From Candidatus Aenigmatarchaeota archaeon (GTDB lineage: Archaea > Aenigmatarchaeota > Aenigmatarchaeia > QMZP01): DNA of 5,082 nucleotides. The stretch is from NCBI GenBank assembly GCA_030672885.1, contig DAOVFN010000056.1:1-5082 (forward strand), in the 5' to 3' direction. Positions 1 to 5,082 of the stretch are shown one piece after another (positions within the stretch are counted from its first letter, which is position 1; each line of letters begins with the position of its first letter). Both the position numbers and the translations under genes were made by a program. The notes beneath the pieces were generated by a model, which had not been told where the DNA came from, ran no database searches, and saw only the letters and a list, made by a program, of their open reading frames with translations.

Positions 1-1
1 C

Positions 2-724
2 AAGCTTGCGGGGGCAGAAGAATCAAGGTTGCATATCAATGATATCATCGGGGATAAGAAAATCTTGGATGATTTTCAGATTTTGGCTTTTCCAGGAGGG
101 TTCTCATTCGGTGATGATATCGCATCCGGAAGAGTTCTTGCCAACAAAATAAAGTATAACCTGTTTGAGCCCCTTGAGTCGTTTATTTCCCCGGGCAAAC
201 TCATAATTGGCATTTGCAACGGATTCCAAGCGATGGTGAAGCTCGGGTTGCTTCCTGGCTTTAAAGGAAAATACATGAAGTCGCAGGAAACCACACTGAC
301 GTTCAATGATTCAGGAAGGTTTGAGGACAGATGGGTCTACCTCAAAACAAACGGCAAGTCAAATTGCATATTCACAAAAGGCATAGAAAAGCTCTATCTG
401 CCGGTCAGGCACGGGGAAGGCAGGTTCATTGCAGATTCGCAGGAAACCCTGAACATGCTTCTAAGACAAGGACAGGTAGTGGTTCAATATACGGATCCTC
501 AGGGAACACCGACTCAGGATTATCCATGGAATCCGAATGGTTCAATCAACGGAATTGCCGGAATCTGTGACGAAACAGGAAGGGTATTCGGCATGATGCC
601 TCATCCTGAAGCATTCCTGCATAGAACAAACCATCCGAGATGGACAAGGGAGGAACTTCCCGAAGAGGGCCAGGGCCTTGCGGTATTCAGGAACGCGGTT
701 GAATACGTGAACAAAGAGCTCTGA
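2..724 (+). CDS. purQ: Phosphoribosylformylglycinamidine synthase, glutamine amidotransferase subunit PurQ (5' partial)
   Basis: PurQ is the glutaminase subunit of FGAM synthase: it hydrolyses glutamine and passes ammonia to PurL, which converts FGAR to FGAM in the cytoplasm, usually with PurS. The frame is open to the left edge, so the start lies outside; the first visible residues (KLAGAEESRLHINDI) fit the family about 20-25 residues from its N-terminus. Visible class I amidotransferase signatures are the FPGGFSFGDD loop, the nucleophile elbow GICNG with its Cys codon at 215-217, the segment NDSGRFEDRW, LPVRHGEGRF, and the catalytic His and Glu in MMPHPEA (codons at 602-604 and 608-610). 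The C-terminus, with its NHPRW and EGQGLAVF segments, also looks normal. Nothing suggests inactivation. The TTG at 29 is only an internal Leu codon, not a start. PurD follows after 64 nt. Family assignment is very secure; only the N-terminus is missing. Confidence 0.96.
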   Translation, partial: KLAGAEESRLHINDIIGDKKILDDFQILAFPGGFSFGDDIASGRVLANKIKYNLFEPLESFISPGKLIIGICNGFQAMVKLGLLPGFKGKYMKSQETTLTFNDSGRFEDRWVYLKTNGKSNCIFTKGIEKLYLPVRHGEGRFIADSQETLNMLLRQGQVVVQYTDPQGTPTQDYPWNPNGSINGIAGICDETGRVFGMMPHPEAFLHRTNHPRWTREELPEEGQGLAVFRNAVEYVNKEL

Positions 725-727
725 GTC

Positions 728-765
728 CTCTGGAACAATATGGGCATTTAAAGTTTCATCCAGAG
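728..765. repeat. 7-bp inverted repeat bracketing the purD TATA-like box
   Basis: CTCTGGA at 728-734 and TCCAGAG at 759-765 are perfect reverse complements separated by 24 nt. The putative TATA box TTTAAAG lies in the spacer, close to the centre of symmetry. It could be an operator for a dimeric regulator or a weak hairpin after purQ, but a 7-bp match in a 64-nt gap can arise by chance and no T-run follows it. Confidence 0.35.
747..753 (+). promoter_or_regulatory. Putative archaeal TATA box upstream of purD
   Basis: TTTAAAG is centred about 39 nt before the purD ATG at 789. With the usual archaeal spacing of about 25-27 nt from box centre to transcript start, the RNA would begin near 775 and have a leader of roughly a dozen nt. 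A second AT-rich candidate, TTATAT at 766-771, would place the start at or inside the first codons and would give a leaderless mRNA. No strong Shine-Dalgarno is visible before this ATG. This is inferred from sequence pattern alone. Confidence 0.4.
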
Positions 766-788
766 TTATATCTTAATCACGTGGTTTC

Positions 789-2237
789 ATGGCACAAAAA
801 ATCGGCGTTCTCGGGATATCCTATGGCGTGAGAGCAGTGGCGATGATGGATGCCATAGCCAACAGCCCTGGATATGATGCCACCATCCATGTTTACGACA
901 AGCAGAAGAACCCCTTCAACTACAGGCTTGCTCAAGATACAGGCGGTGAACACACAGTCGGCGACCTCAAGGATGTGGATGCCATAGTCGATTTTGCAAA
1001 GACCCTGCCAAAGGGCAAGGTAGATTTCGCCGTAGTGGGCCCAGAGGACCCCATAATCGCAGGCGTCAAGGACAGGCTCGAGCAAGAGACAGGAATCATC
1101 ACGCTCTGTCCCAGCCAGGAATACGCTGTCGAGGAAAGCAAAATCCTGCAGAGAGAATTGATAGCAAAAGCCTGTCCTGATGCAAACCCTGAATACGCTC
1201 TATTTACAAGAAAGCATTATGGAGGTCTGGATGAAACTGATACAAAGAATGGCTTCTTGGAGTGGTATCGCAATCTGAATGGCATGGTCGCGATAAAGCC
1301 TGACAAACCAGGACACGGAGCAGGCGTTGTTGTGGCAGGTGACCATTTCGATCCAGAGAACGAAGAAGAGCCATTCAAGTTATTCATGAAGAACCTCGAT
1401 GGTGGAGATGTGATGGTTGAAGAGGCCCTAAACCTTGAAGAGTTCAGCGGCCAGTACCTAAGTGATGGCAATATGCTCGTAGAGGCCCCTTATACCCGTG
1501 ACTTCAAGAGACGGCTTGATGGCGACAAGGGACTGAACACCGGTGGCATGGCGACCCTCAAGGGTGTTGGTGACATCCTCCCGTTCATGACTCAGGATGA
1601 CAGAGACCTGGCATTGGATTATGCGAACAAGATATTCAGCTACCTCAAGGGCGGAGAGACAAGGAACCCTGGACTGCTGGGAGTGCCCATGTACATTGCA
1701 TATGCTATCACAGACAAGGGACTCAAGATACTCGAGATAAACTCCAGGTTCGGGGATCCAGAGGGACCCATAGTAGTCCCGCTTTCAGAGATGCCTTTTG
1801 CAGAGGTATGTATGCGGATGAGGGAGGGTGACCTCATACCTTTCAGTTTTGACCAGAGAGCCGGTCTGCTCCTTTACAAGGTACCTCCAAACTACGGAGG
1901 GGTTGATGCCGCATTCGATGACAGAATGGTTGATCTGTCAAGAGCAGAGAGGGCAGCAAGAGAGATGGCCGGCAGTGAGGGCAAGCAGAGTCTTCTCATC
2001 TACCCCGGTTCCATGGAGATTGGGGATGACGGGATGAACTATGCACTCTCATCAAGGACAGTTGCATCAATCGGATATGGCGATTCCATTGAGGAAGCTG
2101 CCGAAATATCTTCCAGTGGAATCACATCCATTGATGATGGCGGGCTTGCCTATAGAAACGACCCTTTTGATATGGACTACTGGAAAGGGGTCATGAAACA
2201 TGCTGATGAGCTGAGAGCAAAGGCAGCGTCAAGATAA
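789..2237 (+). CDS. purD: Phosphoribosylamine-glycine ligase (GAR synthetase), divergent PurD
   Basis: PurD is an ATP-grasp ligase joining phosphoribosylamine and glycine to make GAR, the second purine step. In order one sees an N-terminal Rossmann-like strand (KIGVLGISYG, residues 4-13), VVGPEDPIIAG (82-92), the ATP-grasp Lys in AIKPD (K170) with a glycine-rich loop GHGAGVVVAG (175-184), EEFSG (217-221), DFKRRLDGDKGLNTGGM (238-254), the metal-binding LEINSRFGDPE (315-325, Glu316 and Asn318), and the C-terminal barrel domain (GYGDSIEEA near 429-437). At 482 residues it is longer than the usual ~420-430. The normally invariant GGREHAL reads YGVRAVA (only the Arg kept) and the usual GKG of the ATP loop reads GAG, so this is a divergent family member; GAR synthesis is still the best call given purQ and purN beside it. 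The ATG at 789 starts where the family starts; upstream sequence carries a TATA-like box. It ends in tandem stops TAA TAG. Confidence 0.88.
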   Translation: MAQKIGVLGISYGVRAVAMMDAIANSPGYDATIHVYDKQKNPFNYRLAQDTGGEHTVGDLKDVDAIVDFAKTLPKGKVDFAVVGPEDPIIAGVKDRLEQETGIITLCPSQEYAVEESKILQRELIAKACPDANPEYALFTRKHYGGLDETDTKNGFLEWYRNLNGMVAIKPDKPGHGAGVVVAGDHFDPENEEEPFKLFMKNLDGGDVMVEEALNLEEFSGQYLSDGNMLVEAPYTRDFKRRLDGDKGLNTGGMATLKGVGDILPFMTQDDRDLALDYANKIFSYLKGGETRNPGLLGVPMYIAYAITDKGLKILEINSRFGDPEGPIVVPLSEMPFAEVCMRMREGDLIPFSFDQRAGLLLYKVPPNYGGVDAAFDDRMVDLSRAERAAREMAGSEGKQSLLIYPGSMEIGDDGMNYALSSRTVASIGYGDSIEEAAEISSSGITSIDDGGLAYRNDPFDMDYWKGVMKHADELRAKAASR

Positions 2238-2245
2238 TAGCTATT

Positions 2246-2252
2246 GGAGAGG
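2246..2252 (+). promoter_or_regulatory. Shine-Dalgarno for the purN-like gene
   Basis: GGAGAGG ends 6 nt before the ATG at 2259 and favours that start over the in-frame TTG at 2244. A second SD-like AGGAGA (2285-2290) precedes an in-frame ATG at 2295, which would give a product starting MKVAFMFSGG, closer to the length of classical PurN; the two starts cannot be separated with certainty. Confidence 0.6.
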
Positions 2253-2258
2253 TATTGG

Positions 2259-3096
2259 ATGAACCGAATATATACCCCGAGACCAGGAGAGCCCATGAAG
2301 GTTGCTTTCATGTTCTCTGGTGGTGCAACCGGACTTAAGACCACAATCGAAGACAATCCTCTGAACAGAGAACTGTATGACGTTGATTTTTGCTTTACAA
2401 ACAAACCAGACTGCAAAGGTGCTAATATTGCAAGGGACTATGGTATTTCGCTTGAAGTATTGGAATATGGAAAGTATAAAGAGAGATATCCTGACATCGA
2501 GAAAAGAAGAAAGGCATACTTTTCTGATGTGAATAATATCATGAATGATGCCGGTCCGGATGTTATAGTGACTTCAGGTTTCATGCTTATTGCAGTAGAC
2601 CCCTTTGTAAGTGATTGGTACGGAAGGATCATGAATGGCCACCCAGCAAAGACCTATGTTTTGGCAGGCCCTAAAGGTGATATGGTTTCAGTTGGTGACA
2701 TGCAATCCGAAAAAGTCGAAAGGGAGTTTCACCAGAAAGGATACAAAAGGAAGTTTATAGGAGATAATGCCGTATACGATGCAGTCGTTGCTGGCCAAAA
2801 TGAAGTTAAGACCGCTGTTTTTTTTCCTTGACCACGGAGAGGATACTGGCCCTAATATAGTTCACTCAAAAGCCTTACGAATAGACAGAGAATATACTGA
2901 TTCATTATTGGCAGGAGATGATATTGGTGCTGTTGAAGAATATGCAAGCAGTCTTCAGGAAAGGCTCAAATATGATGGCGATGGTCCTGCAATAAGAAAG
3001 GCCATTGAACTGACAGCCTTGGGTAAATTGGGATTAGACGACAGAACTGTTTATCTTGAAGGAGAGCCTCTCCCTTACAAGGGATTTCAATTATAA
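2259..3096 (+). CDS. purN: PurN-like GAR formyltransferase, frame broken at a T8 run
   Basis: The family transfers a formyl group from 10-formyl-tetrahydrofolate to GAR, the step after PurD, whose gene lies 21 nt upstream in the same direction. The first frame (2259-2831, 190 residues) holds the N-terminal strand MKVAFMFSGGATG, the TSGFMLI core and the catalytic NGHP (Asn126, His128). It stops at TGA 2829-2831. Homology continues without a gap in the next frame, open to TAA at 3096, with FLDHGEDTGPNIVHS containing the expected catalytic Asp (Asp195) and a C-terminus ending GEPLPYKGFQL. Removing one T from the run at 2818-2825 restores a 278-residue protein with the full Asn-His-Asp triad. As written, the short product lacks the Asp. 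The cause could be a homopolymer base-call error, a genuine mutation, or slippage/+1 frameshifting. The restored protein is longer than classical ~200-residue PurN, with an N-terminal extension and extra residues between NGHP and the Asp, so another formyl acceptor is possible. Confidence 0.8.
2818..2825 (+). other. T8 homopolymer at the purN frame junction
   Basis: Eight consecutive T follow GCTG and precede CCTTGACC. Seven T would read Val-Phe-Phe-Leu-Asp-His and keep the gene open; eight T read Val-Phe-Phe-Pro-stop. This is the longest homopolymer I noticed in the window. T-runs are prone to base-call error and polymerase slippage, and in archaea U-tracts can also promote transcription termination. 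Confidence 0.85.
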
Positions 3097-3101
3097 CTCC
3101 T

Positions 3102-3111
3102 CTTTAAAAAA
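3102..3111 (+). promoter_or_regulatory. Putative TATA box for the HAD-NTPase gene pair
   Basis: CTTTAAAAAA lies in the 41-nt gap after purN, centred about 32 nt before the ATG at 3138. Standard archaeal spacing puts transcription start near 3133, leaving a leader of about 5 nt. No Shine-Dalgarno is seen immediately before the ATG (TTGATAATATG), which agrees with leaderless or near-leaderless translation. Pattern-based inference only. Confidence 0.45.
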
Positions 3112-3137
3112 CTTACTAACAACCCTAACTTGATAAT

Positions 3138-4220
3138 ATGAGACCCGTTACTTACGATGTTGAGGGTATATTTACAATAAATGACATAGCTGCCGAATTG
3201 TACAGGTTTCATGTCGGAAGGGGCTACAATGCATTAAGTAATTGGGTTGTTTCTCTCTGGGGCCTCAGAGGTGATGATAATTTCAAGGCAGGAGATACTC
3301 CCAGAATGATACTTCCAATTCTTCTGGCACACGGTGTTGGAAATAAAGATATCGAGGAGTTTTCTGGTGAAGAAGTAAATTTCATACCTGGATCGAAAAA
3401 GACGTTAAAATATATCTTAAGAAACGATCATCCTGCAGCTCTGATAAGCGTATGCTATAAGCCATATATGGATGCGGTATGCAACTTGACTGGATTTCCA
3501 AAGGAGAATGTTTATTGTACTGAACTCCCGGATATGAATAAGATAAAGATGAGCGAGACTGAAAGGCTGCTTTTACAAAAATATGCAGAAGAAATAGCAA
3601 GAATGGATGTTCCTAAATGGTCTAAAGGCGCAAGATGCCTTGATGATGTTGATATAAATCACAGGGATACTATAGAAAGACTTGATCAGATGTATAATAA
3701 CATTTATGATATGGATGCCAGCCGGCTGATTCATGAAACAGAGATTGTCGGCGGGCCAGCAAAAACAGAGGCAATGATGGATTTTGTTAGAAAAAAAGAA
3801 TCAAAGGCCAAGGATACCATGTTTACAGGAGACAGCATTGCTGATGTAAACGCCTTAAGGGACGCTGGTCTTGGGGTAGCATTCAATGGAACTAGGGATG
3901 TTATTGAGTGTTCTGATGTGGCAATAATCTCGAATGATACCCTGCCCCAAACAGTAGTTGCCGAAACCTATCAGCAAAAAGGAAAGAAAGGTGTTTTAGA
4001 GTTGGCAGAGGCATGGGATAATGTTGTTACAAGCAGATCTCTCCCCGATTTCGGGATATCTGATAGTCTTTCCCAAAATGTCTACAATATGCGTGATTCG
4101 AGGGAGCTTGTAATGGAGTTATATCCTTTAGATAATACCGAAGACCATGAAAGGATAATTGAACTCAGCGGAGATGTACGCAACCAAGTAAGAGGAAAAT
4201 TTGCAGGAACTTTAGTCTGA
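3138..4220 (+). CDS. HAD-superfamily phosphatase-like protein (EhaR/COG4030-like)
   Basis: A soluble 360-residue protein with all four haloacid-dehalogenase motifs: motif I YDVEGIFT (Asp7, with Glu9 where most HAD phosphatases have the second Asp), motif II Ser104 in LISVCYK, motif III Lys209 in GGPAKTEA, and motif IV TGDSIADVNAL (Asp232, Asp236). The 30-100 region is a mainly helical cap containing AGDTPRMILP and the segment FIPGSKKTL. A further ~80 residues (125-205) between motifs II and III are variable-looking. From memory, the layout and the Asp-x-Glu motif resemble the archaeal family that includes EhaR of energy-converting hydrogenase A clusters, but no hydrogenase genes are seen here. 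Family knowledge suggests a Mg-dependent phosphatase or phosphotransferase; the substrate is unknown. It begins 41 nt after purN behind its own TATA-like box and is followed after 13 nt by the NTPase gene. The A7 run at 3790-3797 does not disturb the frame. Confidence 0.75.
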   Translation: MRPVTYDVEGIFTINDIAAELYRFHVGRGYNALSNWVVSLWGLRGDDNFKAGDTPRMILPILLAHGVGNKDIEEFSGEEVNFIPGSKKTLKYILRNDHPAALISVCYKPYMDAVCNLTGFPKENVYCTELPDMNKIKMSETERLLLQKYAEEIARMDVPKWSKGARCLDDVDINHRDTIERLDQMYNNIYDMDASRLIHETEIVGGPAKTEAMMDFVRKKESKAKDTMFTGDSIADVNALRDAGLGVAFNGTRDVIECSDVAIISNDTLPQTVVAETYQQKGKKGVLELAEAWDNVVTSRSLPDFGISDSLSQNVYNMRDSRELVMELYPLDNTEDHERIIELSGDVRNQVRGKFAGTLV

Positions 4221-4233
4221 TTGGTCGATAAGA

Positions 4234-4767
4234 ATGAATGACAACTGGTATGTCGTAACTGGTGGCCCCTCCTCAGGCATCACTTCTACCTCAAACTTTC
4301 TAGCTGCTCTAGGTCATCACGTGGTTCCTGAAGCTGCGAGGATTGTTATCGATAATGGTATATCCAAAGGGAAGACTTTAGAAGATATCCGTGGGGATGA
4401 GTATGGCTTCCAGATTGAAGTGTACGATAAGAAAAAAGAGATTGAGAAAAACCTTTCCAAAAACAGGACCATCTTCTTCCAGAGAGGGATTCCTGACACG
4501 ATTGCATATCTCAGAATGATTGGAAACGATAACGAGAAAATAAAGAACGATTGCAAAGAGTCAAGATACAGCAAGATATTCATTCTGGAACCGCTTCCGT
4601 ACATGCAGGACCATGCCAGGACCGAGGGTGAAGAGGGTGCAAAGAGTATATTCGAGCTTCTCAAGCAGGTTTATAATGAACTCGGAATGAGAGTGGTTAT
4701 TATTCCAAAAGCAACCATTGAAGAAAGAGCGAGAATGATCATATCCGAGATTGAGAAGAATGATTAA
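4234..4767 (+). CDS. P-loop NTPase/kinase-like protein (AAA_28-like) with degenerate nucleotide-binding motifs
   Basis: A 177-residue protein resembling small ATP-binding proteins of the AAA_28/NadR-kinase-like group. The N-terminal strand and P-loop read NWYVVTGGPSSGITSTS: the spacing is exactly that of GGPSSGKTT, but the invariant Lys is Ile16. The usual acidic DRG/DRx-IPD motif reads FFQRGIPDTIAYL (Gln83 in place of Asp, Asp88 kept). VPEAAR (31-36), FILEPLPYMQDHARTE (116-131, with lid Arg129) and the closing strand MRVVIIP followed by SVEER-like TIEERARMI complete the fold. It starts at ATG 4234 after a weak SD-like GGTCGAT. The gene is intact with no frame disturbance, so the fold seems maintained while classical ATP hydrolysis or phosphotransfer is doubtful. 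It sits 13 nt after the HAD gene and is probably in the same transcript; a joint role is inference. Function unknown. Confidence 0.75.
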   Translation: MNDNWYVVTGGPSSGITSTSNFLAALGHHVVPEAARIVIDNGISKGKTLEDIRGDEYGFQIEVYDKKKEIEKNLSKNRTIFFQRGIPDTIAYLRMIGNDNEKIKNDCKESRYSKIFILEPLPYMQDHARTEGEEGAKSIFELLKQVYNELGMRVVIIPKATIEERARMIISEIEKND

Positions 4768-5081
4768 GACCTGTAGTTCCTGAAAGCATTGGTTATCTTT
4801 TCAAACGCAATTTTCTGGTCATTTTTATGGTCCCCGCCATCGTAAACAGTTCCGAATATATTAGTTCCTAGTCCTCTGTTGATCTCCAGGAAATAGTTTT
4901 TCCCGTTCACACATGGGAGCCAGTCCTGTCCTCCATACAGGACACCATAGTCGGCAAAAAGTCTTGCAATCTCCTCGGACATCAATGCTACCTCTTTTGG
5001 AAGTTGTGGGTTTGAGGGATCAATACCATGCGATTCGAGAATTGGATAGTCCTTTTCTGTTATTGATGCTGATATCTCGTC
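4764..5081 (-). CDS. ATP-grasp-like protein, C-terminal fragment
   Basis: The minus strand is open from the right edge to TAA at 4766-4764, giving the last 105 residues of a protein whose start lies outside the window. The fragment carries a helix (SEEIARLFADYG), then GGQDWLP and NGKNYFLEINRGLGTN. This matches the C-terminal lobe of ATP-grasp ligases of RimK/LysX style, where an Asp on the penultimate strand is followed by a Glu-x-Asn metal-binding pair (here Glu66 and Asn68 of the fragment) and a glycine-containing loop. The tail is a charged helix ending NAFRNYRS. TTG at 4985 and ATG at 4982 are internal codons, since coding-like sequence continues upstream. The acceptor substrate cannot be told from this part. 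It converges on the NTPase gene, sharing TTAA at their ends. Confidence 0.65.
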   Translation of the reverse strand, partial: DEISASITEKDYPILESHGIDPSNPQLPKEVALMSEEIARLFADYGVLYGGQDWLPCVNGKNYFLEINRGLGTNIFGTVYDGGDHKNDQKIAFEKITNAFRNYRS

Positions 5082-5082
5082 T

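Noticed and set aside
331..570. Plus-strand 79-codon frame inside purQ
   Set aside because: Overlaps conserved purQ sequence in another frame and its translation is low-complexity and basic with no family resemblance.
777..1085. Minus-strand open frame of 102 codons opposite the start of purD
   Set aside because: Complement of the purD N-terminal coding region; no domain and no independent start signal.
3061..3083. Hairpin-like GGAGAGCCTCTCC followed by CCCTTACAAGGG at the end of purN, as a terminator
   Set aside because: Both lie in the conserved coding C-terminus (GEPLPYKG), the loops are very small, and no T-run follows.
2767..3096. A separate small gene of 109 codons downstream of purN
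   Set aside because: Its start would lie inside the first purN frame, and its sequence from the T-run on is the expected continuation of the formyltransferase with the catalytic Asp; it is a frameshifted second half, not an independent gene.
4317..4664. Minus-strand open frame of 115 codons opposite the NTPase gene
   Set aside because: It is wholly antisense to a gene with clear family motifs; its translation is Ser/Leu-rich with no recognisable domain.
4980..4985. TTG/ATG as the true start of the minus-strand gene
   Set aside because: The frame stays open to the window edge with coding-like residues, and a 72-residue protein would hold only a fragment of the ATP-grasp fold.

Overview
This window looks like a piece of an archaeal chromosome carrying part of the de novo purine pathway. 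The archaeal reading is inferred from three things: TTTAAA-type TATA-like boxes a short distance upstream of two start codons with little leader, a HAD-family protein resembling an archaea-specific family (EhaR/COG4030-like), and the look of the proteins overall. No rRNA, tRNA or marker gene is present, so the lineage is not fixed.

Layout on the plus strand: the C-terminal ~240 residues of PurQ (2-724, start outside the window); a 64-nt gap with a putative promoter inside an inverted repeat; PurD (789-2237); then, 21 nt later and behind a good Shine-Dalgarno, a PurN-like formyltransferase (2259-3096) whose frame is broken at a run of eight T (2818-2825). After a 41-nt gap with a second TATA-like box come a HAD-superfamily phosphatase-like gene (3138-4220) and a P-loop NTPase/kinase-like gene (4234-4767), 13 nt apart and probably co-transcribed. 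On the minus strand the C-terminal 105 residues of an ATP-grasp-like protein (5081-4764) run in from the right edge; its stop codon overlaps that of the NTPase gene in a shared TTAA.

PurD makes glycinamide ribonucleotide (GAR), PurN formylates it, and PurQ feeds ammonia to PurL for the next step, so the left 3.1 kb encodes (parts of) three consecutive steps. The role of the HAD/NTPase pair is unknown; it may be linked to nucleotide metabolism or may simply be a neighbour.

The observations most worth checking are: the PurN frame break just before its catalytic Asp; the NTPase, which has lost both the P-loop Lys (Ile instead) and the Asp of its DRG motif (Gln instead); and the PurD, whose usual REH and GKG signatures read RAV and GAG. 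There is no CRISPR array, mobile element, RNA gene or long non-coding stretch; all gaps are under 70 nt.
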